Under the pieces are notes generated by a model, which was given only the letters and a program-made list of their open reading frames with translations, was not told the DNA's origin and made no database searches. DNA of 64,000 nt. Origin: Siphonodentalium dalli. Lineage: Eukaryota; Mollusca; Scaphopoda; Gadilida; Siphonodentaliidae. The position numbers were made by a program, and so were the translations under genes. How positions within the stretch are numbered: the stretch's first letter is position 1; the number at the start of each line of letters is the position of its first letter. This document shows positions 25,068-36,280 of this stretch, one piece after another. The stretch lies in the NCBI GenBank assembly GCA_032622095.1, contig CP136063.1, positions 29,762,987 to 29,826,986 of the forward strand. Reading direction: 5' to 3'.

Positions 25068-25134
25068 ATTATAACAATATTGAATGTATTAGTGCCCAAA
25101 TTGCAACAAGCCACAACATATAAACAAATATGTT

Positions 25135-25157
25135 TAAAGATGGATTATCTCTTTAAA
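25135..25157. mobile_element. MITE terminal stub between two TTAA sites
   Basis: Only AGATGGATTATCTCT remains between TTAA and TTAA. The paralogous position 2669 carries a complete element. Confidence 0.55.
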
Positions 25158-26313
25158 GTGTAACTGACACGAATTAATAAATCTAAACAATATACAATGT
25201 AAATGATGCATCTATCATCCCTCAATGACAATACAATCGTTGCCAGTCGTGACTACAGCCGAATCGACTACCCGAGACCGATAACTGTAAAGCGCTATGT
25301 TTTTGTTATGATTTTGCACGAAACATGTGGCCTTATTGCGTGACGTAATAGGCAGAGAACCGGCGTGTCATTTACATAATACATTAGTTCATGACGCAAT
25401 TATCTAATTAAATATACTGATATTCTGGTCTTCAGATTTTCGCAATCTTTCTAATTTGTGATGTGTTTTAAGTTATCTGACTGATATAGTATTCACTGTC
25501 AGACATTAACCAAATAAATAAGTTTATGTCGTGCTTAGACTAAGGAATTTGGAAATTCACGCAAATTTGTCACCATGGAAAATCTCGCTGGATAATCAGC
25601 TGCCGATTAGTTTTATTAATATTTTAATAGATGACAGATATGCATAGAATAAATCAAATTCTGGTGGTCTGATTGACACTTTCACTTAGAGAAACATTCC
25701 TTTCTGAATAATAGCTATATTTCTTCTGGTCACGTCTTCACAAACAATGTCATGATTCTGGGTGAAAAATAAAAACAATAACGATTCACCGGCCGGGAAT
25801 GGCGAATCTTGAATGACAATTGCTTTTCTTACAAGAGTGGGGAAGCCGATCGCTCGGAATCGTAGTACTGTTATAACTTTACACATAACTGCATGGTTAC
25901 CGATACTAAATACACCAAACTTTTATTTATACGGACAATTTTAGGCCTATACCGGTATGTGCACTTTTAAGAATACCGGTACCAATTTCTCATCAACTAT
26001 CACAATTTTCGTTAATCTAATATATAAAAGGTTATCAGAAACGCAGGTAATATGACTATTAATTTGTTATATGACCTCAAATATGGTATTTCATCACGTG
26101 ATTTCTGTTTCATCGACAAATTTGTCCATACACTGGGACGTACACATTTTGTTCGAGTATATTTTTGTAATTTTTGTGTGTATAATCTAATGGAAAATAA
26201 TACTATTTTAATAAGAAATTTCAACACATACTTTAATAAGGAAATATATCACTTGAAGTTGATTATAACATATATTTATTCCTTTGTTAGGAACTCTTTG
26301 TAGATAACATATA
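25158..26313. other. Spacer, no gene recognised
   Basis: AT-rich. The largest frames are about 80 residues, without domain or repeat support. Confidence 0.4.
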
Positions 26314-26317
26314 TTAA

Positions 26318-26782
26318 AGATGGATTATCTCTTTAAATAAGAAATTTTAAATAATTGCGTGGGTAATAAATAATAGATATGAACCGAAGACCTATGTCCG
26401 GAAAAGCTTCTATCAATTAATATTGATTTTATTTCGAATATAAAATCGGGCCCATTTATGTTACTATTTTTAGAACCGACCATTCGGATGAGACCTTATT
26501 GCGATATAGAGCACTAGGCTGTTCCCACGGCTACGCAACGAATGTCAAATGTCACAGATTGGTTGTTTGTATTGTTTTGTTCCAACGATATAAGCGATAA
26601 CGAGTATAATTAACATCTATTTGTGACAAAATTGCACAATATAATTTCTGGTCTCTGTTAACAGTAACCACAATTGTTCGTTAGCTGAACAAACACACCT
26701 TTTTAGACCAGAAAATATTCGAAATAAAATTAATATTAATCGATAACTATATAATACATGTTTACAAAGAGATAATCCACCT
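26318..26782 (+). mobile_element. TTAA-family MITE with internal deletion
   Basis: 465 bp between TTAA at 26314-26317 and 26783-26786. About 50 bp of the right arm are missing after 'aatattaatcgata'. Confidence 0.8.
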
Positions 26783-26940
26783 TTAAACCTGAGGACCATT
26801 GTGGAAATAAGTCTGCCCAGTCATTAAAAATAGATATTTTCTTTTCTGTTTCAATAACTGCTGTATACAATCTAAACTGCATGTAACATCATTCAAACTG
26901 TAGGACCTTTTGTAATATGTTTTTACATCGCACCAAATAA

Positions 26941-26972
26941 ATCTATCTATATATCTATCTATCTATCTATAC
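26941..26972. repeat. (ATCT)n microsatellite
   Basis: Interrupted run of ATCT units. Confidence 0.8.
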
Positions 26973-27030
26973 ACAACAATGAAAAAGCTCTTAAGTTTTC
27001 TCTACTTTTTAAACTACTTGACAATAAAAT

Positions 27031-27447
27031 ATGGAAATGAGACAGGCAATCTTATGTCACAATATAATGTTTATAAATAACTCGCCAGATAACCACGCCC
27101 AAAATAGTATATACTTCAGTGTCAGTGACAGCCGATGTACATTCGGAACAAACGCAACACAATATAGATCCTGTGTTAGACATGAACTACGTATCTATGT
27201 CGGTCTTATTTTTCCACAATGCGCAAAAATAAAACAACAAGAACACACGAGTGTTCTTAAGATAAAATATGTTCCACTGTTAAAAAACAAACGTGAAACC
27301 ATTTTGTTGGGTATCGGTACTTTTGGCGGAGTGATACAAATTACAAGGCCAGTACACGTGGGTGCTTTGTTGTGTGAAGTTTATTGCAACACGAGTTTCA
27401 AAATATCATGTATTCGTTGTACTGCATCGCCAGTTTTGCAGAAATAG
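27031..27447 (+). CDS. Hypothetical 138-residue frame
   Basis: Longest frame in an otherwise repeat-poor 2-kb stretch. The product is Cys-rich towards its C-terminus and has no signal peptide, membrane segment or known domain that I recognise. No splice sites or neighbours support it. A frame of this length can occur by chance in sequence of this size, so it is listed only as a candidate exon. Confidence 0.15.
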   Translation: MEMRQAILCHNIMFINNSPDNHAQNSIYFSVSDSRCTFGTNATQYRSCVRHELRIYVGLIFPQCAKIKQQEHTSVLKIKYVPLLKNKRETILLGIGTFGGVIQITRPVHVGALLCEVYCNTSFKISCIRCTASPVLQK

Positions 27448-28363
27448 AACTTCGTGATTCGACTGTACATCTCAGTCAATATCGGGAGGAATTTTCAGAT
27501 ACAACTTCATAGAGGAAAAGTGTTTTAAGTGTATGTTTTGGAAGGAATATTTTCATTTCGACACGTCGTGTTGGCTATTGTATCGCCAGTGTTTCGTGTG
27601 ACCTCATTATATTTTATATACAGAATCGCTTGTTTCGTGCTCGGTTTATCTGGATATACATTGTGGCAAAGAATTACAATACATTATGAAACTTCGTGGA
27701 ATCTTCGTATAGTGATAGAGTTGATGGTGATACTACAAGTTGATAATTAATAGTAGTTCAAAATAAACGTAAATATTTACTGCGTAAATGTCGTCAACTT
27801 GAACGAGGGCTTGAACCAGTTAATATGCTGGTGACGTGAGTACAACACTTTTCTAATTTGTATTCAATTTCGCACATATATCTTATTTTAAGTCATTTGT
27901 CTACGATGAACAGTGTCCCCATCCATAATGTATGTACAATAGTATAGTTAAGACTATATCATTTGGTAGAGTTATACAGAAATTATAAAAAAAATGAAAC
28001 AATTTTAATACTAACATGGCTGGACTATATATGTATATATACCAGTCACATTATTAACCCAACATATCAAGGCCGCCAAGTCTAAACATCTTGTTTGGTA
28101 TATATAAGTGGACGTGGGCACACATTTAGCCCATGTTTGACCACCCCCTCATTTATTTTGTGTATGTAATTTGTTTCTTTTTTGCACATTCGCTCACAAT
28201 ATTATAGGATCACGTTTTATTTGTAATTGTCATTATTTTGTACTTTCATTAAAATAATCAGTGTTCAGCCCACATGCCTACTGTTTTACAGCTAGATAAA
28301 TAACGCAATTAAAACACCAATATATATATTGCTACGAGTAGTACAAGTACGAGTTCTCAACCC
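27448..28363. other. Spacer, no gene recognised
   Basis: AT-rich. A 73-codon frame at 27529-27750 has no support. Confidence 0.35.
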
Positions 28364-28392
28364 GGGGTGGGGTGGGGGGGGGGGGGGTGGGG
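28364..28392. repeat. G-run with G-quadruplex potential
   Basis: Four or more runs of at least four G, including one run of 14, within 29 bp. Confidence 0.6.
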
Positions 28393-28403
28393 TCACCGCT
28401 CGA

Positions 28404-28620
28404 TCATAAAACCCCTTCGAACTTCGTATAGTTCTCGAAATAGCCAGCTAATTTAGCTAAATGTTTATGGCATGATAGACTTGACAGTTTAAAATACTTT
28501 CGTTTTGTGGACACAAATCTTCTCCACTGTCGGGCAATTCTTGCATCTCTTTGGCCACTTGAAGAGAAGATTCTCACAATTTTGGGCAATCCACGTCGCT
28601 AGCATATCACAGATAACATT
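28404..28620 (-). pseudogene. Possible degenerate THAP-type zinc-finger remnant
   Basis: On the minus strand a 61-codon frame (28589-28404) reads RIARQWRRFVSTKRKYF followed by LSCHKHL and a Tyr-rich stretch. The order resembles the second half of a THAP domain (basic W-containing helix, then C-x2-H-x). The first Cys pair is not visible in phase and the frame is short. Sequence upstream on that strand (28700-28735) has CpG-rich motifs including CACGTG and TGACGTC. A chance resemblance is possible. Confidence 0.25.
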
Positions 28621-28918
28621 AAAAACAAAAATTTGCAAAATGAAAACTTCGAAACAAGCCGTGGGCCAAGCACTCGGCCGATGTGTTTACGACCGCATTC
28701 TCTGTCTATGACGTCGTGTGTCACGTGACCGCCGCCATGAGACTTTCTAAAGTCTCTCGAAAATGAAAAAAACTAATGTTTTTCCGAGGCGTATATCTCA
28801 CTAATTAGGCGGTTTCGTGTCGGATTTTTAACTGATCATGATAGAATAGGTAATAGTGGTTTAAATAATCGTATTTTCTGCCCGGTTTGAGCTACTTTTT
28901 TTTATCTCTGACAGCTCC

Positions 28919-29424
28919 ACTTTAAATAACAAATTTTAAATAGTTGTTCGGGTATAAAATAATAGATATGAACTGAAGACCCCTGTCCGGAAAAGCTTCT
29001 ATCAATTAATATTAATTTTATTTCGAACATTAAATAGGGAACGTTTATGTTACTATTTAGAATAGACCATTCGGAAGATACCATGTTGCGATATAGAGCA
29101 CTAGGCTGTTCCTATGGCTACGCACCGAAAGTCAAATGTCCGATATTGGTTATTTGTATTGTGTTGTTCCACAGATATAAGAGATAATGAGTATAATTGC
29201 GTTTATTTGTGACAAAATTGTACAATAAAATTTCTTGTCTTGGTTAATAGTAACAACCATTGTTCGTTAGCTGAACAAACACACCCTTTTAGACCAGAAA
29301 ATATTCGAAATAAAATTAATACTAATCGATAGAAGCATTTCCGGACAGGAGTCTTCGATTCAAATCTAATATTTTATACCCTGGTAACTATATAATACAT
29401 GTTTACAAAGAGATAATCCACCTT
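28919..29424 (+). mobile_element. TTAA-family MITE interrupted by a LINE
   Basis: Lacks the first 15 bp of the left end and is cut at CACCTT by the LINE. Its last bases plus TTAA resume at 35948. Its sequence is a different subfamily from the copy at 2673-3192, although the DNA beyond both (3197 and 35957) is duplicated. Confidence 0.75.
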
Positions 29425-29633
29425 GTCTTGTCTGTTGTTATGTTCCCTCGTTGGTTTTTCGAGGCACCTCAGTGAATGAGTAATCCTAATAACTGTTCTC
29501 CAGAATCCCGTAATATACAGGTGTTGGTTTGCAGCTGCAAAGCGTATCGGTTATTGGCATATATACATGTTGTCTTCGTTTTCCTGTAGCTGTGTACTTG
29601 AAGCTAGGTTTAAAATATTGAGGGCACTGACGG

Positions 29634-32600
29634 TCAGGTTCTCACAGTCTGTTCGGCCACGAGCAGCCGACTTCTTCTCCTGTGTATGTCTGCTAGAAGT
29701 TCCCGGCTGTGTAATTCTATCAGCTCTATATCTCTGTCATTGAAGTCGGTGATGTTTGATATGGATTGGTGAGTGCAGTCAAGCATAAGATGTGTGAATA
29801 GCAGCTGGTTTGACATCAGTATCGGATTTTCTTGTATGATTTCCAGATTCTGTAATTTTTCTTTTACTCTTCTGCGAATGGTATCGTAGAGTGAGCAGTT
29901 GGCAATAACATGCTGGCGGTCTTCAGTCTCTGCTCCACAGATGGGACAGGATTTCTTGATACTGTGCTTGTTGAATGTTGCCCTATTAGACTGCAGTATG
30001 TATGTTCCGGTGATAAACCTCGCCTTTATTTCAGCCCGGTGTACATCATGGCGATTGTTTCTTATGTGACGAAATATATGATGGATCTTGTTGACGTCTA
30101 ATGACTTTGCATTTATATAGCTCAAGGTAGACTTTGTAGCGATCTCAGAGGACCAGTCTTTCTGAGTCTTGTCGGTGATTGCTTTACACAGTCGGTTCTT
30201 CCAGTCCTCAGGTGTTGGTGGATTTTCCAGCAGATTATAGGCATTCGGTAGGTCATAAAGTAGAAGGAGTCGTCTGATCATGGAGAACCATATGTTTGCT
30301 TCTTTACTGTGAACAGCGAGTTGTCTGTAGGCGACCTCCCATTCTATGGTGTTCTTGTCAGAGATTATACGATGGAACAAGTTCAAGCCATTTCGGTGGA
30401 TGACAGTCATGATCGGTAGGGTTCCGACAAGGGCAGTTATGGCTACCGACGCAGTCCTTGTAGGTAGATGGAGTATCTGTCGGAGGATTTTGTTCTGGTG
30501 CGCTTCTAATTTTTTGCTCTCTGTGTCGTTGATGTTAAGAATCTCTAGGCCGTAAGTGAGGCGAGGTGTAACATAGAGATTCCAGAGTTTTATTTTCACT
30601 CTTTGTGTGGCACCTGTTTTCCCATGTAGTCCAGCACCCATCAGAGAGTATGCTGTCTTCCTGGATAACGCAAGTTTTTTCTCGATGTCTGGCTTGTTGT
30701 TATTCTGTCGTATAATCCCGAGATGTTCTACTGCAGATGGTGTGATTATTTTATTGTCATATATGATGAAATCTTTGCTAATCGAGGAGCCATTGTAGAC
30801 TAGTAAGTTACTTTTGGTTGGGTTGATGGTGTATCTCTCCATCCTTGAGTACTGGTCAACTTCTTTGATCATCAGCGTCATAGTTGTTTCCGAGTGTGCC
30901 AGGAGGGCAATGTCATCTGCGCAGGTGACATGCGGTATCGTAACAGTACCAATTTCAGCACCTCGGTAGCTGGTCTCTAATGTCCTCAAGAGGGGGTTAT
31001 TGAAGCGTTTGTAGTGTCCTGTTGAATGAATTTCACCTTGCCGTACTCCCTGGAGTATCTTAAATGTTTGTGACAGAGAGCCTTGCCATTTGACTTTACT
31101 TGTCATGCTCGTGTATATTTCCTTTAGTAGGAGCCAGTCGTGTCCAGTTATGCCATCTAAAAACAGCTTATGTAGGAGGATATCATGGTCGACTATATCG
31201 AAGGCCTTTTGTGCATCAAGGGTGGTGAAAAGTAGCTTCTTTTTTCCTATCTTCGCCTCGTTAATACATTCTGATACTAGAAGTGCAGCATTAAGGGATG
31301 AGGTTCCTTTTGTGAAGCCTTTTTGAAGTTTTGACTGCGTTGGTAGTAGGAGTTTTTCATGTCTAGTATTCAGTATATGTTCCAAAATTTTGAGGATAGT
31401 TGACGTGACGGTTATTCCTCTGTAATTCGCTGGATTGTGAGGGCATCCTTTTTTGTACACGGGTGTCAAGTGGCCTTCCATCATTACTTCAGGAATACAG
31501 CGTGTGTGTACAATCGCATTCAGCAGTTTCGTCAGGTATGGTAAGATAACTGTTTGACAGAGTTTTAGATGCTCACTGGTGATGCCTAGGGAGTCAGCTG
31601 CTTTGTTGTTACTGAGCTTCTTCATTGCATGCTTTACCTCTTCGTCTGTTATGTTATTCATACTAGTAATGCTGGTCTCCTTGTGACAGGTATATTCTAT
31701 CGTTTGTAGGTCATTCCTGATACGATCAATATGTGGGTCATCGAATAGTTCATTTTCGGTCGGAGTGGCGAGCTTTTGAAAGTGCTCCTTCCATCCACTC
31801 ATTATACCTTCTGTAGTTGTGAGTGTTTCTCCATTCACGTTGAGTTCAGATATTGCATGTGAGGAAGTAGATCGTTGTTGTTTGACTAGTTGAGAGAAGG
31901 TCTTTGGATTCGGTTGAGCTTCCACAAGTTTCTCAATGGCCTCTGATCGTCTTCTGGCACTCTCTTGTCGTTGTAATTTCTGCAGAGTGGATTTCGCTTG
32001 TTTCATTTATCTGTATTCACTACTCGTTCTGTCAGGTGTTCCTGCGGTTTTCCACTTCCACCAGACTGCCTTCTCATGCTTAATAGCTGCCTTAATGCCT
32101 TCATTCCAGACTTTTGGTTTAGTTTTTAGCTTTATCTGCTCTTTATGTCCTGGAATGCTGGTCTGAGTTGCTTCGATCAGTACTGTTGTCAGATGTTTTA
32201 CAGAGAGATGTAGTTGGTACTCGGTTGTAGGTTCCTCTAGAAAGTGTTGTAACTTTGAGGATACATTCTCGTTGTATAAAGCTTTGTTACAGCGATCCCA
32301 TTTAGGTTTAGGTGTGATTTTGATGTCGTTTTCAACCTTCTTCGTGGATATTTGGATAGACGCACGAACTGGGATATGATCAGACGTATTCAGTGGTTCC
32401 TTGTTGTCCACTAGCCAGGCGAAAGTCAGCTTTCTGGCAGAGGGATTGCAGAATATGTAGTCAATTTCTGCTGTATCTCTTTCATTTGTGTGAAAAAATG
32501 TGGGCGTTCCTCCTTGTTGTGTAAACAGGTCCTTTTTCTTATAGAACTTTATTAAGTTTGAATCCCTGTCATTTTTTGGGTCTCTTGTTAATGAGGCATT

Positions 32601-33078
32601 GAAATCTCCGCATAAGATCACTGCATGGGAGCTGAATTTTTCCAGAATTTCTTCTATTTCCACAAGTACTGCTCTGAAGTCATCAATTTTCGAGTTCCCT
32701 CTAGCAGACATGTACACACATACTATGCAGGTTGGTGGTTGAGTGAGGAGCTCCAGCACTACTATGCGATTGCTTCCATCCGGGTGTAATCTATATTGTA
32801 GGTCAAGATTCGTATTGAAGAATATTGCTGTTCCACCGTAGCCTCTGGGGACTTGATACGGCGAGATGGGGTCGTGTTCATCCACAGACTTCGCATGCAC
32901 AGCTCTCTTGCTTGATAACTTTGCCATTATGGGTTTTTGAAATGCAAACAACCAGTGTTCCTGGACACATAATGTCTGTTTCCTCCAGGAGTTTGTCTAG
33001 ATAGGCTTCATTGCTTTGGACGTTTCTTATATTTATTGTCGCTAGAATGAGTTGTTTCTTCTCTCCGTCTCCTTCCAC
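29634..33078 (-). pseudogene. LINE ORF2: endonuclease and reverse transcriptase, broken
   Basis: Reading on the minus strand, the N-terminal endonuclease starts at 33078 (ILATINIRNVQ). Its QEHW catalytic-Glu motif (32952-32963) lies in a different frame, so there is a frameshift at about 32963-32967. The endonuclease then continues in the 32951-32007 frame with CGDFNAS, AEIDYIF and TSDHIPV. An in-phase TAA at 32007-32009 separates it from the RT frame (32006-29634). That part has ANYRGITV, LDAQKAFDIVDH, GVRQGEI and a CADD catalytic box (Cys where Tyr/Phe is usual), and a C-terminal CPICGAETEDRQHVIANC zinc motif. ORF2 overlaps ORF1 by 37 bp. As it stands this copy cannot make an intact ORF2 protein. 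Confidence 0.85.
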
Positions 33079-35381
33079 CTTGAGGTCTTCGCCCGGTCCT
33101 GGTACAAAAAAGACTGAGACTCGTGCTCAGCCGATTCCGGTATGTGGGAGCTAACAGAGCTGACGTTTGTTATCTCGGGTGATGGCAGCTGTTTCTGCTG
33201 GTAGTTTTCATCCGTAAATGTCACCACTTTTTTTGGTGTTGAGTGTCTACGATCGTGTCCATAAGGGTTTTTGTTCTTTAGCCTTGGTGGAATAAACGCT
33301 GGCCAGCTTGGATTTGATTTGACTTGTTTGTTTTTTCCACCATCAGTTTTCATATTTTCACGGCCAGTGCTGGTATGCATAGACGGAGTTTGTATATCTT
33401 GCGGAGTCGTCGTTGGAGTTTGATACGTGGAGCTCTCCGTGGGCCTGCGCAGGAGTCTGTGATGTAGGTTTTGTTTTGGTTGACTCACTGGAAGCTGTGT
33501 CGGTGGTGGTCCGCCATGTCCAGAGAAATTTTTGACAAGATATTCAGGTCTGTGCCAGAGGTCAGGTCCCATCGGTGGGGGTCGTGATACATTTGGGGCT
33601 TGATATGGCACATGTGTTGGAAAGGACTGCGGTATCTGCATGTTGTACGGTGGCGGTGTAGCATAAGGGCCATGTTGAGCCGGTTGCCTTTGCAGTTCGT
33701 TGTTTTGCCGTTGCAGTTGGATTTGTAACTCTATGTTCGAGAGACGGTTGTGGATAGACTGGATCTCAAGTCGATTGACCTGCTGGGCCAGGTATGCATT
33801 TTCTGGATTATTTGCTGCATAAGTATAGGGATGGTGTTGAGTACTCTCTGGAATCTGGGAGTTTAAGCCGTTTGATTGCGGTGGCATTTGAAGTGAGGCT
33901 TGCACTCTGAGTACACGGTTTGTGTTTTCTAGATCTTTTATTCTAGCTTCCATTTTTAGCATATAGCTATTGGCCAGCTTCATCTGATCCACGTGGTCAG
34001 TGTTCTCGTCAATTTTCTTAGGTTTCGCTTTAGGACGGTCCTTTTTCTTCTCTCCAGGATCCTTTTCAGGAGGAGTAAGCTGTTCAGTGTGCTTGAAGAA
34101 CTTGTGTTTCGCTTTCTCGGTTGGGTTCAGTTGCTTTTTATTACCATTTGTCATGATTTGTATTTCATCAGATTTTCCAGCATTGTCTTCTCCTGGAGTA
34201 GTGTGGTTTTCATCAGGTTTTCTTGCTGATATTTCCCAGATTTGTTGGTATTTACTTAGTTGTTGAGGAGTTTCCATCTTCTCAGTTGGTTGATTTGGTG
34301 CTTCTACCTTTTTTGAGTTGTCAGTTATACGCACTGCACTATAGGTACTGAGGTTTGATAAGGTGCACATTTCGTTTGACTGGTTTTGACGATCCTCTAC
34401 ATCAGTTGCTATGCCGATACTAGTAGAGACGCCAAGTTGTGTCGAATCGAATTTATGTGGACTTTCTTCATCGTCCAAGCGAATTGTCAGGTGGCGACAG
34501 GATATACAGCTGTATTCAGGCCCTTTCTCACTGTAAAATTTCCAAAGGGCGTCATCCAGGTTTTCACATTCTTTATGGAACCAGTTCAGGCATAAATCAC
34601 AACTGAGCCCCTCGTCGCTGACATACATCTTACAGTGGGGGCAGATCCCGAATTTGCTGTTTTCTTCTGGAGACATTTCCTGTACATCTAGTATTGTGCC
34701 GTTATTATCGATGCAAACCATGCTCATTCCACAGTCCGGATGTTCAACACTCTTGGAAACGCACCAGTCTATGAGGGCAGCAATACGTCTGTCAAGCTGC
34801 GTCATTGATGGCTTCTTCATAACTTGCTGCATGATTTCTGGTAGGACTTCATCGTAAAAGGTGTTAGTGTTTCTCCCATTGATGAGGATTGATGACTGGG
34901 TATTATATAGGTTGATGGTGAATTTGGCTTGTTTACCTGCTTTGCCACTTACTCGCTTCCGGAGAGCTCTGATACTTAGCTCAGGTTGGTTCTTCTTCTG
35001 ATCGACAGAGATGATGCGTTCAGCAACGAATTGATGTCGCTGAGAGAATGCTGGATCAAAAAAGGAGCGCAGGATTTCTTGTTTCAGCAATAGGTAGCAC
35101 CCAGCGTTGCACTCAATTTTTAGTTGACGTCCCATGTCCTTTGGTATTATATTTATGAAGGGTCGATCACAGGCTTGTCGCATTTTTTCAAGCGTCTCCT
35201 TTTCATTCAGGGTGTAATTTTTGTTTCGGACACTGGTGCGAGGTGCATTTACGGTGTCGTTTTTGCTCCGGATGATGCCTGGGGACAGTCCATTACTGGC
35301 ATTAGGTGTAGCGTTGGGCACGATTGCCGAGACTTGGTTGTCTGGGACCGGGTTGACGGTTGCTGTTATGGCACGGCGCAT
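33042..35381 (-). CDS. LINE ORF1: PHD-finger, coiled-coil protein
   Basis: An open 779-residue frame. Residues about 160-185 have the NLYNTQSSILINGRN motif. A PHD finger spans about residues 247-295: CPHC, CDLC, WFHKEC and CISC. A charged, Lys-rich segment and a short heptad-like stretch (about 470-500) follow, then a Gln/Pro-rich region (about 550-680) and a basic tail. PHD fingers in ORF1 are known from CR1-like elements, where ORF1 proteins are thought to bind RNA. The frame is intact although ORF2 is broken, so the insertion is probably young. Confidence 0.8.
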   Translation of the reverse strand: MRRAITATVNPVPDNQVSAIVPNATPNASNGLSPGIIRSKNDTVNAPRTSVRNKNYTLNEKETLEKMRQACDRPFINIIPKDMGRQLKIECNAGCYLLLKQEILRSFFDPAFSQRHQFVAERIISVDQKKNQPELSIRALRKRVSGKAGKQAKFTINLYNTQSSILINGRNTNTFYDEVLPEIMQQVMKKPSMTQLDRRIAALIDWCVSKSVEHPDCGMSMVCIDNNGTILDVQEMSPEENSKFGICPHCKMYVSDEGLSCDLCLNWFHKECENLDDALWKFYSEKGPEYSCISCRHLTIRLDDEESPHKFDSTQLGVSTSIGIATDVEDRQNQSNEMCTLSNLSTYSAVRITDNSKKVEAPNQPTEKMETPQQLSKYQQIWEISARKPDENHTTPGEDNAGKSDEIQIMTNGNKKQLNPTEKAKHKFFKHTEQLTPPEKDPGEKKKDRPKAKPKKIDENTDHVDQMKLANSYMLKMEARIKDLENTNRVLRVQASLQMPPQSNGLNSQIPESTQHHPYTYAANNPENAYLAQQVNRLEIQSIHNRLSNIELQIQLQRQNNELQRQPAQHGPYATPPPYNMQIPQSFPTHVPYQAPNVSRPPPMGPDLWHRPEYLVKNFSGHGGPPPTQLPVSQPKQNLHHRLLRRPTESSTYQTPTTTPQDIQTPSMHTSTGRENMKTDGGKNKQVKSNPSWPAFIPPRLKNKNPYGHDRRHSTPKKVVTFTDENYQQKQLPSPEITNVSSVSSHIPESAEHESQSFLYQDRAKTSRWKETERRNNSF

Positions 35382-35947
35382 CGTTGGTATCGGATTGTTT
35401 GAACCTGGTCGTCAGTGTGGGCCTCTTGGAGGAAAAATAAGTAGGCTGGGCCTCGAATTATATCAAATTCGAAGAGCACAAAACAGTTTCTGATTGTCAG
35501 TAGGTCAATGAGACCTGCGGCTGTTGTTGTTTTGGAATAAAAAAATTCCAGGAAAGTTAAAAACGTTTTGAACAATCATAAAAGTTTTAAAAGTTTTTGA
35601 ACAATCATAAAAGATAACACTAAAATATAATGATGATACTATTTCAACCACCGGCAGAGTTCATCAAGCACTATTTGCAGGTTCTCTCGTCAACAACATC
35701 GGAATTTTTCAGAATTCAAGATGGCGGCCTGGTGATCGCGGAATAAAATACGAATAAAACAACACAATTTGATTTAAAATACGCAAATTTGCGTTAAAAA
35801 GAGTTCGGAGGAAATACAGTCTCTATTCGGACACAAATTCGCACAGCTCGCGTTTTAAAATACACTAAAAGCGATTAAAAACACAAAATTTGGTCAGAGT
35901 ATAGAATTTTCCACGTCCTCTTCAGGGTGCACTCGGTCCGTCCATAG
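35382..35947 (-). promoter_or_regulatory. LINE 5' leader with a YY1-like site
   Basis: About 566 bp precede ORF1. At 35717-35728 the sequence read on the minus strand is GCCGCCATCTTG, which fits the YY1 consensus; human L1 leaders carry a similar site. Whether it is used here is unknown. Confidence 0.4.
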
Positions 35948-36280
35948 CACCTTTAAAACAGTTGAAATTATGTCAATGAAAAACAAAATGCAAAAAAAAG
36001 TGGACACAAACTGTTTCCGGCCTCGGGTACCTCCCACCTCATGTCTCGTAAAAAAAATCCCCCCCCCCTGATGTTCTTGCTAATCAATTATATTCTAAAT
36101 TCTATTCTATTCATGTAGGCTGTATATTCATCTATCGTTTCTCGAATGGTGCTTCTAATCACAACCACATATTTAGACGCACGTTTATTGCGCACAATAC
36201 GATATTTCCTTTGTTCGATTGATACCGAGATCCTTCTTCTCTTTAACTTTCCATCCATTTAGGGTAAACTATTCTGGTAT

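Larger units (their letters stand above)
23577..25134. repeat. Segmental duplication, copy 2 (partner 470-2668)
   Basis: Lacks the nested MITE present in copy 1 but keeps the outer MITE and the 157-bp direct-repeat pair. Confidence 0.8.
29425..35947 (-). mobile_element. Near full-length non-LTR retrotransposon (Jockey/CR1-type LINE)
   Basis: A 6.5-kb element on the minus strand, flanked by CACCTT on both sides (29419-29424 and 35948-35953), inserted into a MITE. The empty site is at 3188-3193. Order from its 5' end: leader of about 560 bp, ORF1 with a PHD finger, then an ORF2 with apurinic endonuclease and reverse transcriptase domains broken in two places, and a 3' tail of about 200 bp without poly(A). 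ORF1 with PHD finger plus endonuclease and RT fits CR1/Jockey-superfamily elements. The exact clade was not determined. Confidence 0.85.
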
